Of a DNA stretch of 64,000 nt, positions 23,290 to 32,290 are shown one piece after another. The stretch lies in NCBI GenBank assembly GCA_937864225.1, contig CALMJK010000003.1:62001-126000 (forward strand), written 5' to 3'. Every line of letters begins with the position of its first letter. The stretch's first letter is position 1. A program made the position numbers and the translations under genes. The notes beneath the pieces are model-generated. The model made no database searches. It was not told the DNA's origin and saw only the letters and a program-made list of their open reading frames with translations. This DNA comes from an uncultured bacterium. Its GTDB lineage: Bacteria; Krumholzibacteriota; Krumholzibacteriia; LZORAL124-64-63.

Positions 23290-24497
23290 AGCTGGATCTG
23301 ATCGAGAGCGCCGTCGAGGCGCTGCGTCAGGGCGAGATCGTGATCGTCGTCGACGACCGCGACCGGGAGAACGAGGGCGATTTCGTCATGGCCGCCGAGA
23401 AGGTCACGCCCGAAGCGATCAACTTCATCGCCCGACACGGGCGCGGCCTGATCTGCCTGCCGGCCATGCGCGAGCGTCTCGTCGAGCTCGATCTGCAGCC
23501 GATGGTCGCCCGCAACACCGCCCATCTGGGCACCCGCTTCACGGTTTCCATCGACGCCGCCAGCGGCATCACGACCGGCATTTCGGCCCCGGACCGCGCC
23601 CGGACCGTGCGCGTTTTCATCGATCCCTCCACCCGCGCGAACGACCTCGCGCGTCCCGGGCACGTCTTCCCGCTCGAGGCGCAGCCCGGCGGCGTCCTGC
23701 AACGGGCCGGCCACACCGAGGCGGTCGTGGATCTCTGCCGCGTCGCGGGGCTCTATCCGGCCGGCATCCTCTGCGAGATCATGGACGAGGACGGCACGAT
23801 GGCCCGTCTGTCGCGCCTGCGCGAGATCGCGGCGCGATTCGAGCTCCGTCTGGTCTCGATCGCGGACCTCATCGCCTACCGCCGGCGGCACGAGCGGCTC
23901 GTGCGCCGCGAGGTCACCATCGACCTGCCGACGCGATGGGGCGATTTCCAGCTGCACGCCTACAGCACGACCGTCGACGACGCCGTTCATCTGGCGCTCG
24001 TGCGGGGAACCGTCGATCCCGATGCCACCACGCTCGTGCGCGTGCACTCGGAGTGCATGACTGGCGATCTGCTGCACTCGCTGCGCTGCGATTGCGGAGA
24101 GCAACTCGAGGCCGCGCTTGAGCAGATCGCCGCCCGCGGCGCGGGTGTCTTCCTCTACATGCGCCAGGAGGGGCGGGGCATCGGGCTGCTGAACAAACTG
24201 CGGGCCTATCGGCTGCAAGAGGAAGGAAACGACACGGTGGAAGCCAATCACCGCCTGGGTTTCCCCGCAGACCTGCGCGAGTACGGTCTCGGCGCGCAGA
24301 TCCTGGCCGATCTGGGCGTGCGGCGCATGGAGCTGATGACGAACAACCCGCGCAAGATCATCGGCCTGGACAGCTACGGCCTGACGGTCACGGGACGCGT
24401 CCCGCTGGAAGTCCGGCCCAACGTGCGCAATCTGCGCTACCTGCGCACGAAACGGTCCAAGCTCGGGCATCTGCTCGAGCATCTTGAGAGCGAATGA
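23274..24497 (+). CDS. ribBA: Bifunctional 3,4-dihydroxy-2-butanone-4-phosphate synthase / GTP cyclohydrolase II
   Basis: Supplies both riboflavin precursors: the four-carbon unit from ribulose 5-phosphate and the pyrimidine from GTP. The N-terminal DHBP synthase domain (residues about 1-205) has the acidic loop DDRDRENEGDF, HGRGLICL, and HTEAVVDLCRVAGLYPAG. The C-terminal GTP cyclohydrolase II domain (about 210-400) has the zinc Cys set in HSECMTGDLLHSLRCDCG, then RQEGRGIGLLNKLRAY and MTNNPRK. The length of 407 residues is normal for the fused enzyme. Both halves keep their catalytic residues. The start overlaps the end of ribE. Confidence 0.96.
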   Translation: MADEVKLDLIESAVEALRQGEIVIVVDDRDRENEGDFVMAAEKVTPEAINFIARHGRGLICLPAMRERLVELDLQPMVARNTAHLGTRFTVSIDAASGITTGISAPDRARTVRVFIDPSTRANDLARPGHVFPLEAQPGGVLQRAGHTEAVVDLCRVAGLYPAGILCEIMDEDGTMARLSRLREIAARFELRLVSIADLIAYRRRHERLVRREVTIDLPTRWGDFQLHAYSTTVDDAVHLALVRGTVDPDATTLVRVHSECMTGDLLHSLRCDCGEQLEAALEQIAARGAGVFLYMRQEGRGIGLLNKLRAYRLQEEGNDTVEANHRLGFPADLREYGLGAQILADLGVRRMELMTNNPRKIIGLDSYGLTVTGRVPLEVRPNVRNLRYLRTKRSKLGHLLEHLESE

Positions 24498-24508
24498 AGG
24501 AGGATGGG

Positions 24509-24988
24509 ATGGGCAAGAGCTATCAGGGGCGTTTCGACGCGCGCGGCCGCCGCATCGCGCTCGTGGCCAGCCGGTTCAACGAGTTCTTCACGCGCGAATT
24601 GCTGGGAGGGGCACAGGACTGCCTGGCGCGGCACGGCGTGCCGGAAGCCGACGTGGATGTCGTCTGGGTGCCCGGCAGTTTCGAACTGCCGCTGGCGGCG
24701 CAACGCCTGGCGCGCGGCAAGCGATACGGCGCCGTGGTCTGTCTGGGATGCCTGATCCAAGGCGACACGCCGCATTTCCAACTCGTCGCGGCCGAGGTGA
24801 CCAAGGGAGTGGCGCAGGTGGGGCTCGAGACGGGCGTGCCCGTCGTTTTCGGCGTCGTCACGGCCGAAACGATTGAGCAGGCCGTCGAGCGGGCGGGAAC
24901 CAAGGCCGGCAACCGCGGGTTCGACGCCGCGCTGTCCGCGCTCGAGATGATTGACCTGCTCGCGCAGGTCGATGCGGGCCAGGGCTGA
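24509..24988 (+). CDS. ribH: 6,7-dimethyl-8-ribityllumazine synthase
   Basis: Condenses the DHBP-derived unit with the pyrimidine to make lumazine, the substrate of RibE, usually in a large capsid-like oligomer. The 159-residue protein shows IALVASRFNEFFTREL, VPGSFELPLAAQRLA, LGCLIQGDTPHFQLVA and GVPVVFGVVTAETIEQA. The start at 24509 is set by AAGGAGG five bases upstream. An in-frame ATG at 24494 overlaps the ribBA stop and is a possible alternative. The catalytic His is in DTPHF. Confidence 0.95.
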   Translation: MGKSYQGRFDARGRRIALVASRFNEFFTRELLGGAQDCLARHGVPEADVDVVWVPGSFELPLAAQRLARGKRYGAVVCLGCLIQGDTPHFQLVAAEVTKGVAQVGLETGVPVVFGVVTAETIEQAVERAGTKAGNRGFDAALSALEMIDLLAQVDAGQG

Positions 24989-24990
24989 TC

Positions 24991-25443
24991 GTGGGCCGTC
25001 GTCGCCGGGGCCGCGAGGTGGTCCTGCAATCACTTTATGCCGCGCAGGTGGGCGGTTTCTCGCTCTTGCCCACCGTCGACGAACAGCTGACGCGCCGCGA
25101 CGCCCCGCCCGAGACCGCCGAGTTCGCGCGCGAGCTGGCGACACTGGTCGCGGCGCACCTGCCGGCAGTGGATCGCTGGCTCGCCGGTCTGCTCGAGCAC
25201 TGGGATCCGGAGCGCGTGGGGCAGGTGGAGCGGGCCATCCTGCGCCTGGCCCTCACCGAACTGGCGTGGTCGCCCGCGGTTCCGCCGGCCGCGGTCATGG
25301 ACGAGGCGTGCGAGCTGGCGCGCAAGTTCGGCGACGAGCAGGCCGTCGGCTTCGTCAATGGCCTGCTCGATCGGGCGGCGAAACAGGTGGCCGCCGGCGG
25401 GGGGCCGGCCGCGCCGGCCGCGGACGGGGGAGTGGCTCCGTGA
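24991..25443 (+). CDS. nusB: Transcription antitermination factor NusB
   Basis: NusB joins NusE (S10) on the boxA of rRNA transcripts. The 150-residue protein has the family layout: RRRRGREVVLQSLYAAQ at the N-terminus, then DRWLAGLLEHW, VERAILRLALTEL, and AAVMDEACELARKFGDEQAVGFVNGLLDR. nusB at the end of a riboflavin operon is a common arrangement. The GTG start lies two bases after the ribH stop. A short Gly/Ala/Pro-rich tail follows the domain. Confidence 0.95.
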   Translation: MGRRRRGREVVLQSLYAAQVGGFSLLPTVDEQLTRRDAPPETAEFARELATLVAAHLPAVDRWLAGLLEHWDPERVGQVERAILRLALTELAWSPAVPPAAVMDEACELARKFGDEQAVGFVNGLLDRAAKQVAAGGGPAAPAADGGVAP

Positions 25444-26222
25444 GGGTCTCCACGCGTGGGCACTGGCAGGGTTTTTGGGAGCAGGCCCGCGCGCTCAGCC
25501 TGGATGACGTCTATGACAACGACGGGCGGATAGTGCGGGAGATTCTCGCGCTGGGGCCAGCGACGGGCAAGCGCCTGCTCGAGGTGGGCGCGGGCAGCGG
25601 CCGCGACGCCGTCGCGCTCGCCCGCGCCGGCGCCGACGTCGTGACGGTCGATTATGCCGTGGGCTCGCTCGGGCTGACCGCGGCGGCGGCCGCGCGGGCC
25701 GGCGCCGAAGTGGAGCCGGTTGGTGGCGACGCGCTCGCGCTCCCCTTCGCGGACGCCTCCTTCGACGTCGTGTTCCACCAGGGACTGATGGAGCATTTCC
25801 GGGATCCCGGCGTGCTGCTGGCGGAAAATTTCCGCGTGCTGCGCCCCGGCGGATGGTTGGTCGTCGACGTCCCGCAAAGATGGCACTACTATACGGCGGC
25901 CAAGCAGGTTCTCATCGCGACGGGTCGCTGGTTCGCCGGCTGGGAGACGCAGTTCTCCGTGCGTGAATTGGAGCGAACCGTCGCGGCCCAAGGGTTCACG
26001 GTGGTGCGCGCCTATGGAGACTGGCTGGTGCCGGGTCTCTGGTACCGGGGATTGCGAAAGGTCCTCTTGACGCGATGCGGCGTGCGCCTGCCCATGCGTC
26101 CCGATCCGGCGCCGCCGCTGTCGCGATTGGCCGCGCGAGTTCGCGCGCGACTCAGGGCGCGGCGCTGGGCGTTGTACACCACGTTGACCATCGGCGTCGT
26201 CGCGCGACGGCCGACTGCTTGA
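25440..26222 (+). CDS. Class I SAM-dependent methyltransferase
   Basis: The 260-residue protein has the Rossmann-type methyltransferase motifs: LLEVGAGSGRDAVALARAGADVVTVD (motif I and the acidic ribose-binding residue, split by family form), VGGDALALPFADASFDVVFHQGLMEHF, and LRPGGWLVVDVP. The C-terminal part is basic, with a short hydrophobic stretch. The substrate is unknown; its position before glycan genes suggests a lipid, sugar or quinone-like target. The GTG at 25440 overlaps the nusB stop (GTGA), linking it to the riboflavin operon. The glycosyltransferase begins 12 bases after its end. Confidence 0.85.
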   Translation: MRVSTRGHWQGFWEQARALSLDDVYDNDGRIVREILALGPATGKRLLEVGAGSGRDAVALARAGADVVTVDYAVGSLGLTAAAAARAGAEVEPVGGDALALPFADASFDVVFHQGLMEHFRDPGVLLAENFRVLRPGGWLVVDVPQRWHYYTAAKQVLIATGRWFAGWETQFSVRELERTVAAQGFTVVRAYGDWLVPGLWYRGLRKVLLTRCGVRLPMRPDPAPPLSRLAARVRARLRARRWALYTTLTIGVVARRPTA

Positions 26223-26234
26223 TTCGCTTCGGAG

Positions 26235-27398
26235 GTGCCCGCCCTGAGGATCCTCGCGGTCAACTGGCGCGACATCGGCGACCCCCTCGGCGGGGGCGCC
26301 GAAATCCACCTGCACGAGATCCTGAGGCGAGCCGTGACCGCCGGCCACGCCGTGGACCTCGTCGTTTCCGCCTATCCCGGGGCGCCGTCGCGCGAGACCG
26401 TCGATGGCGTGCGGATCCATCGCCACGGCGATTGGCGCCTGGCCAACTGGCTCCTGCCCGCCGTCGCGCGCCGATTGCTGCGCCAGCAGGCCTACGATCT
26501 GATCGTTGAAGACATCAACAAGATGCCCTTCTTCATGCCCTTTCACAGCCGTGGGGTGCCGGTCGTCGCCGTCGTGCCGCACCTGTTCGGCTCGACGGTC
26601 TATCGCGAGGCCAATCCGCTGGCGGCCACCTATGTCTGGGCGTCCGAGCGCTCGATCCCGCTTGTCTACCGCGGCGTGGATTTCGAGGTCATCAGCGCTT
26701 CCACGCGCGACGACCTCGCGGCGCGCGGCGTCGATCCAGCGCTCGTTCGCGTGATCCATTGCGGCCTCGATCACGATCGACTCCGCCTGCCCCGGCCGCC
26801 CGCGCGCGAGGCGACTCCGCTCATCGTGACCTGGAGCCGCCTGCGCCGTTACAAGAGCGTGGATGTGGCGCTGCGCGCCTTCGCCGCCATCCTGAGCGAA
26901 TTGCCCGAGGCGCGAATGTTGGTGATGGGGCGCGGCCCGGATGAAGATCGCCTGCGGCGAGTGGCGTCGCGCTTGGGCATCGGTCGACGGGTCGAGTTCC
27001 TCGGTCATCTGCCGTGGCCGGAGATGCTCGGCGTCCTGCACCGCGCCCACGTCTGCCTCAATCCCAGCCCGAAGGAGGGCTGGGGCTTGACCGTGGTGGA
27101 AGCCAACGCGTGCGGACTGCCCGTCGTGGCGAGCGATCGACCCGGCCTGCGCGATTCGGTGCGCGACGGAGAAACCGGCCTGCTGGTCCCCTACGGCGAC
27201 GCCGCGGCGTTCGCCGGCGCCGCCGTGCGATTGTTGCGCGACGGGGCGCTTTGGGCGCGCCAGAGCGCCGCGGGACGGGCCTGGGCCGCGACGTTCAGCT
27301 GGGAACGCTGCGCGCGCGAATCGCTGGAACTCTTCGCGTGCGCCAGCGAGCGCCGGCGACATGGCCGGCCGGCGCGAGCGGGGGAGGAGCGGGCGTGA
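26235..27398 (+). CDS. GT4-family glycosyltransferase
   Basis: GT-B fold retaining glycosyltransferase of 387 residues. The N-terminal half holds the acceptor domain with the Gly-rich loop GDPLGGGAEIHLHEIL. The C-terminal half has TWSRLRRYKSVDVALRAF, the donor-binding motif NPSPKEGWGLTVVEANACG (Glu-x7-Glu type) and GLPVVASDRPGLRDSV. It probably adds a sugar from a nucleotide donor to a lipid-linked glycan at the inner face. The GTG at 26235 follows GGAGG closely. The stop overlaps the next gene (GTGA). Confidence 0.9.
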   Translation: MPALRILAVNWRDIGDPLGGGAEIHLHEILRRAVTAGHAVDLVVSAYPGAPSRETVDGVRIHRHGDWRLANWLLPAVARRLLRQQAYDLIVEDINKMPFFMPFHSRGVPVVAVVPHLFGSTVYREANPLAATYVWASERSIPLVYRGVDFEVISASTRDDLAARGVDPALVRVIHCGLDHDRLRLPRPPAREATPLIVTWSRLRRYKSVDVALRAFAAILSELPEARMLVMGRGPDEDRLRRVASRLGIGRRVEFLGHLPWPEMLGVLHRAHVCLNPSPKEGWGLTVVEANACGLPVVASDRPGLRDSVRDGETGLLVPYGDAAAFAGAAVRLLRDGALWARQSAAGRAWAATFSWERCARESLELFACASERRRHGRPARAGEERA

Positions 27399-28390
27399 CG
27401 CGGCAGATCGTGTCGCTGCTGCTCAAGCTCATGGTGAGCATCGCGCTGTTGACCTGGCTCTTCAGCGCGCGCCTCTCGCCGGCCGAAATTCGCGCCGCCA
27501 TGGCGGCGCCACGTTGGGATTGGCTGGCCGCGGCGTTCCTGACCTACGCGATCTCGGCGCTCGGCGGCGGCTGGCAATGGATCTGGCTGCTGCGGGCCGT
27601 CGGCGTAAGGGCGGAGTCGCGCGAACTGCAACGGCTGTACCACGTCGGGCTCTTCTTCAACAATTTTTTCCCGGCGAACGTGGGCGGCGACGCGGTGAAG
27701 ATCTTCGACCTCGGGCGGCAGGAGGGGCGTCCGCTGAGGATCTTCTGCGCCACTCTGATGGATCGGCTCATCGGCTTGACCAGCCTCACCCTGCTGGCGC
27801 TGTTGGCGACGGCGGTGGCCACGGTGCGATTGGCGGCGTTGCCGCCCGTGTACCCGCTGTTCGTGGCGATGCTCCTCTGGTTGGCGCTGCTGGCGGTGCT
27901 TCTGTCTCGGCGGGTCTCGGCGCGGCTGCCGGCTTTGTTGCGGGCGTTGCGCTGGCGGGCCGCCGCGACCAGTGTCGAACAGCTTCGCGCCGAGTTCGCG
28001 CTCTACCGCCCCCGCCTGCGGTGGCTGGCTGGGCTGTTCGCGTTCGCGCTGCTGGTGCAGGCGTTGCGCGTGGCTACGCACCTGCTCGTCGCGCGAGGGC
28101 TCGGGATCCCGCTGAGCGGCGTGCAAGCACTGCAGTTCTTCGTCCTCGTGCCGTTGCTAGGCATCCTGGTCGCCCTGCCGTTGAGCGTGAACGGCATCGG
28201 GCTGCGGGAATCGTTCAGCGCGCTGACGTTCACGACGGCGGGGATCGCCGCGCCCTCGGCGGTGGCCATGGAACTGGCGGCCTTCGTGGTTCAGGTGACC
28301 TATAGCCTGGCGGGAGGCGTTCTGTTCTTGTCCGGTCGTGGGCGTGGCCGCGTGGAAGGCGGCGATCGGGCCTCTGGGGCCGGCGCCTGA
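27395..28390 (+). CDS. Lysylphosphatidylglycerol synthase-like (UPF0104) membrane protein
   Basis: Polytopic protein of 331 residues with about eight transmembrane helices (from residue 5 through about 310). It contains the UPF0104 family hallmarks RLYHVGLFFNNFFPANVGGDAVKI and MDRLIGLTSL, followed by LPLSVNGIGLRE. It is the membrane half seen in MprF-type proteins, without an aminoacyl-transferase domain. Stand-alone members often sit next to glycosyltransferases and are suspected of lipid or lipid-glycan flipping; the activity here is inferred. The start overlaps the GT4 gene, so the two probably work together. Confidence 0.85.
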   Translation: MTRQIVSLLLKLMVSIALLTWLFSARLSPAEIRAAMAAPRWDWLAAAFLTYAISALGGGWQWIWLLRAVGVRAESRELQRLYHVGLFFNNFFPANVGGDAVKIFDLGRQEGRPLRIFCATLMDRLIGLTSLTLLALLATAVATVRLAALPPVYPLFVAMLLWLALLAVLLSRRVSARLPALLRALRWRAAATSVEQLRAEFALYRPRLRWLAGLFAFALLVQALRVATHLLVARGLGIPLSGVQALQFFVLVPLLGILVALPLSVNGIGLRESFSALTFTTAGIAAPSAVAMELAAFVVQVTYSLAGGVLFLSGRGRGRVEGGDRASGAGA

Positions 28391-28431
28391 ACCGGCTCGT
28401 GGTCGAGGCGGGAACCACTGTCGGGCAGGGG

Positions 28432-28460
28432 TTGTTGGCGCCTCGACCGTATGCTACATT
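28432..28460 (+). promoter_or_regulatory. Possible promoter before the DUF2723 gene
   Basis: TTGTTG (28432-28437) and TACATT (28455-28460) are spaced by 17 bases in the 136-base gap after the UPF0104 gene. The -10 fits better than the -35. Confidence 0.4.
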
Positions 28461-28526
28461 CCGATGCCCGCGGCGCCTCCTCTTCAAGGGGCGCCGCGCC
28501 ACCCAACCGATTGGGAGGGAGCAAGT

Positions 28527-31244
28527 TTGCGCAAGGAATGGTTCCGGCGCCCGGGGACGCTGTGCGCCCTGGGCTCCTTTCTGCTGGCGCTGATCGTCTA
28601 CGCGAGGACGATGGCTCCCACGATCAGCTTCTGGGATTGCGGCGAATACATCACCTCCGCGCACATCCTGGGGATCCCACACCAGCCTGGCACTCCGCTC
28701 TACGTCCTGGTGGGGCGTGTCTTCGATCTGCTGCTTGCGCCGCTCATGACGACGGCACGGGCCGTCAATTTCATGTCGGCGCTTTTCAGCGCGCTCGGCG
28801 TGATGATGACCTATCTGGTCATCGCGGATCTGGCGCGACGGGCCGACGCCGATAGTGGATGGCTAGCGCACGCCGGGGGCCTGATAGGGGCGATCTTCCT
28901 GCTTTTCAGCGACACCTATTGGAACAACGCAATCGAAGCCGAAGTCTACGGGCTGGCCGGATTCACGGTCGCGCTGGTGGTCTGGCTCGGCTTGCGCTGG
29001 TACGATGCCCGATGCGAACCGCGCAGCGATTGGATCTTCTGGCTGATCCTCTACGTGCTCGGTTTGGGCGTGGGATTCCATCTCGGCTCTCTGCTCGTAT
29101 ATCCCTCGGTCTTCGTGCTTGCCCTCGCGGCGCGCCAGCGCCGCCTCGCCACCTACGACCTGTGTTTGGCCAGCGGCGTGCTTGCCCTGTTCCTATTCTC
29201 GACCATCACCAAGAACGACGCCTTGGTGGTGGGGCTGGTCGTGGCCTATGCCGCGCTGGTTTTGACACGCGCCTTCGGAGGGCATCGCTTCGCTTTGGTG
29301 GGCGCCGGGCTGTTCGCGCTGGGTCTCTCCGTTCACATCTTCATGCTGATCCGGGCGGGAATGGATCCGGCCATCAACCAGTCGCAGCCGGACAATCTAG
29401 GCACCTTGATGACGGTTCTGCGCCGCGAGCAGTATCCGCCGCTTGATCCATTCCAGCGTCGCGCGCCGTTGAGCTGGCAGTTCGGCTATTACTACGATTT
29501 CCTCGTGCGCCAGTTCACGTTCCTGGAGTCCGGACGTGATCTGCTGGTCCGCCTGGCGACTTTCATGGGCCCCCTGTTGCTCGGTTTCCTCGGCGCGTTC
29601 CACGGCCTTCGGCGCGCCCGTCCCTGGATCTGGATGCTCGTCGCCGGGTACTTGATCAACGCTGAAGTGCTCACGCTGTACCTGAACTTCGGCGACCAGG
29701 AGCCGCGAGAGCGCGACTACTTCTATTCGGCCGGATTCATGTTCTACGCCATGCTCATCGGTTTGGGTGGCGCGGCGCTGTTACGGTATGCGGCGGGGCC
29801 GGAGGGCAAGTCCGCGCGCGAACTCGCCGCGGGAGCGAGCCTCCCGCCCGTGCGAACCTCTGTTCTCACCAAGGTCGCCGCCGCGCTGCTGCTGATCATT
29901 GCAGCCGCGCCGCTGGTGCCGGGCCATCCGAAGTGGTTTCGGCACGATCGGTCAGACAATTGGATCCCCCGAGAATATGCCTGGAACATGCTCGCGGGGC
30001 TCGACCGTGACGCCATCCTCTTCACGAACGGCGACAACGACACCTTCCCCATCTGGTATCTGCAGGAAGTCGAGGCTTTTCGCCGCGACGTGACCGTCGT
30101 GAATCTCAGCCTCGTCAATCTTCCCTGGTATGTGAAACAACTGCGGCAGAGCGCCACCGGGTTGCCGCTCAACTACACCGACGCACAACTCGATCAACTG
30201 GAGGCCCGTCTCTACGAAGATCCGCGCACGGGCGAGCGGCAAATCGTCTACGTGCGCGACTATGTCGTTCACAACATTCTCAACGCCAACAACCAGGACA
30301 AACAGCCTCGCCCCGCCTTCTTCGCCGTGACGATTCCGCAGGAGAACATGGCCATCTACTATCCGTTCCTGCAGATGGAGGGTCTTGCCTTCCGTTTGAC
30401 CGGTCAGCGGCATCCGGATGATCAGCCGGGAGTGGATCCAGAGCTCACGCTGCGGAACATGACGGGTGTCTACGATTATGGCGCTCTCATGGACGGCGAC
30501 ACGCCCGGACGTTGGGCGCTCTTTCGCGAAAGAGCCGGGATCCCAGGCGAGCCCGGTGAGGACCCGCGCTCGTTGCCGGCAGGTGTCGAGATGTCCCCGG
30601 AGCGCACCGCGAGCGTGGACTACACGCCGCTGGTCGCCATGGTGGGCGAGAACCGCACCGACGTCTTCCGCGACCGCAATACGAGCAACCTGCTCGGAAA
30701 CTACCCGGCGGCGGCAGTGCGCGCGGGCTACGAGCTGATCCTGCGGGCGCAGGTGCGATCGCTGGAAGACTCGATGGCCTATGATCGGCTCATCGATCGC
30801 GCCGCGGCCGCGATGGATCTGACGCGCCGGTTTTCACCCCATTTCGGGCCGATCGTGAATCTCTATCCCTTGCTCAAGGTGGAGCAGGGAAGGACCACGG
30901 AGGCTCTGGCGTACCTCGCGTCGCTGCGCGGCAAGGTGTCGCCGGCCGAAGAAGAGGCGGCCATCAACAAGACCTTGCTCTCGATGGGCGGGGTCGGCCG
31001 GGTCGCGGAAGCGGTCGATTGGGTGGAGGCGCGCATCGCCGAGCATCCTGGCACGGTGGGCTATTATCGCGCGCTGTTCGCCGTGCGGCGAGCTCAGAAC
31101 GATCTGGCCGCCTGCCAGGAGGTCGCGCAACGTTGGCGGCAGGCGAGCGGCACGGAGGACGCCGAAATGCAGCGGGCGCTCGCGCAGATCGAAGAATCCG
31201 CGCCCCGTGACGCGCCGTCTCTGGACGGACAGGGAACGCCGTGA
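28527..31244 (+). CDS. DUF2723 (GT-C-like) membrane protein
   Basis: Large membrane protein of 905 residues. It has the DUF2723 signature FWDCGEYITSAHILGIPHQP in the first periplasmic loop, right after the first transmembrane helix, followed by about ten more helices to residue 520. The acidic Glu/Asp there are placed like the catalytic acids of GT-C glycosyltransferases. A large C-terminal periplasmic part with TPR-like helices follows. DUF2723 proteins occur widely in the FCB group and have been proposed as protein O-mannosyltransferases. The TTG at 28527 is set by GGGAGGGAG upstream. The gene is coupled to the epimerase (GTGA). Confidence 0.8.
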   Translation: MRKEWFRRPGTLCALGSFLLALIVYARTMAPTISFWDCGEYITSAHILGIPHQPGTPLYVLVGRVFDLLLAPLMTTARAVNFMSALFSALGVMMTYLVIADLARRADADSGWLAHAGGLIGAIFLLFSDTYWNNAIEAEVYGLAGFTVALVVWLGLRWYDARCEPRSDWIFWLILYVLGLGVGFHLGSLLVYPSVFVLALAARQRRLATYDLCLASGVLALFLFSTITKNDALVVGLVVAYAALVLTRAFGGHRFALVGAGLFALGLSVHIFMLIRAGMDPAINQSQPDNLGTLMTVLRREQYPPLDPFQRRAPLSWQFGYYYDFLVRQFTFLESGRDLLVRLATFMGPLLLGFLGAFHGLRRARPWIWMLVAGYLINAEVLTLYLNFGDQEPRERDYFYSAGFMFYAMLIGLGGAALLRYAAGPEGKSARELAAGASLPPVRTSVLTKVAAALLLIIAAAPLVPGHPKWFRHDRSDNWIPREYAWNMLAGLDRDAILFTNGDNDTFPIWYLQEVEAFRRDVTVVNLSLVNLPWYVKQLRQSATGLPLNYTDAQLDQLEARLYEDPRTGERQIVYVRDYVVHNILNANNQDKQPRPAFFAVTIPQENMAIYYPFLQMEGLAFRLTGQRHPDDQPGVDPELTLRNMTGVYDYGALMDGDTPGRWALFRERAGIPGEPGEDPRSLPAGVEMSPERTASVDYTPLVAMVGENRTDVFRDRNTSNLLGNYPAAAVRAGYELILRAQVRSLEDSMAYDRLIDRAAAAMDLTRRFSPHFGPIVNLYPLLKVEQGRTTEALAYLASLRGKVSPAEEEAAINKTLLSMGGVGRVAEAVDWVEARIAEHPGTVGYYRALFAVRRAQNDLAACQEVAQRWRQASGTEDAEMQRALAQIEESAPRDAPSLDGQGTP

Positions 31245-32290
31245 ACGCCGCGGAACTGGCTGGGCTGGCCGGTTCCCTGCCGGGCGGTCTGCCGGCGGCC
31301 CTGGGGCCCGGTTGTCGTGTCGTGGTGACCGGATGCGCGGGATTCATCGGTAGCCATCTGGCCGAGGCCCTTTTGAGCCTCGGCTGCGAGGTCACGGGCG
31401 TCGACTGTCTGACCGACTATTATGATCCTCAGCTGAAGCGCGAGAACCTCGCGGGCTGTCTGAGCCAGCCCTCGTTCCGGTTCGTGGAGGCCGATCTGCT
31501 GACGCTCGACGCCGTGGATCTGCTGGCCGGCTGCAGCGCGTGCTTCCACTTGGCGGCGCAGGCAGGCGTGCGCGCCAGTTGGGGCCGTCACTTCGTCGAA
31601 TATGTGGACCGGAACATCCGGGCCACCCAGCACCTGCTGGAAGCGTGTCTCGACTCCGAGGTGCGCGCCGGCCTGCGGCGCTTCGTCTTCTCCAGCTCGA
31701 GTTCTGTCTACGGGGAACGCGCCGACCTGCCGGTCACCGAGCAGGCCCTGCCGCGCCCGCATTCGCCTTACGGCGTGACCAAGCTGGCGGCCGAGCAACT
31801 TTGCGTGCTTTACTCGCGCAACGCCGGCATCCCCACGAGCAGCCTGCGGTACTTCACGGTCTATGGGCCGCGCCAGCGGCCGGATATGGCTTTCCGCATC
31901 TTCGCCGATCGCGCCGCCGAAGGGCGCCCGTTCGTCGTGTACGGCGATGGTCGACAGACACGCGATTTCACCTACGTGCTCGACGCCGTCCGCGCGAACC
32001 TGCTCGCTCTGGACGCGCCGGGGGAAGCGGCGGTCTTGAATGTCGGCGGTGGGGCGCGCATCGCGCTCGGAGACGCCCTGGAGCGTTTGAGCGGGCTTCT
32101 CGCGTCGCAACTGGCAGGTCGCGAGGCCGTGATCGAGCATCGCCCCGTGGCGCTGGGAGATGTTCGCGACACATATGCCGATTGCCGGCTGGCCAAGCAG
32201 GCGATCGGGTACCGGCCCACGGTGTCGTTCGACGAGGGGCTGAAGCGTTTTGTCGAATGGCTCCTGGAGAGAAGAGGGACGCATGGTTGA
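31241..32290 (+). CDS. NAD-dependent sugar-nucleotide epimerase (UDP-glucuronate 4-epimerase-like)
   Basis: Extended short-chain dehydrogenase of 349 residues. The NAD loop TGCAGFIGSHLAEALL is at about residue 29, and the catalytic triad is in FSSSSSVYGE and YGVTKLAAEQ (Tyr about 177, Lys about 181). GVDCLTDYYDPQLKREN is typical of UDP-glucuronate 4-epimerases and their relatives, and the C-terminal part has RDTYADCRLAKQAIGYRPTV. It probably makes a UDP-hexuronate or hexose for the surrounding glycan genes; the exact substrate is not decided by these motifs. The start is the GTG at 31241, overlapping the DUF2723 stop. Confidence 0.88.
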   Translation: MNAAELAGLAGSLPGGLPAALGPGCRVVVTGCAGFIGSHLAEALLSLGCEVTGVDCLTDYYDPQLKRENLAGCLSQPSFRFVEADLLTLDAVDLLAGCSACFHLAAQAGVRASWGRHFVEYVDRNIRATQHLLEACLDSEVRAGLRRFVFSSSSSVYGERADLPVTEQALPRPHSPYGVTKLAAEQLCVLYSRNAGIPTSSLRYFTVYGPRQRPDMAFRIFADRAAEGRPFVVYGDGRQTRDFTYVLDAVRANLLALDAPGEAAVLNVGGGARIALGDALERLSGLLASQLAGREAVIEHRPVALGDVRDTYADCRLAKQAIGYRPTVSFDEGLKRFVEWLLERRGTHG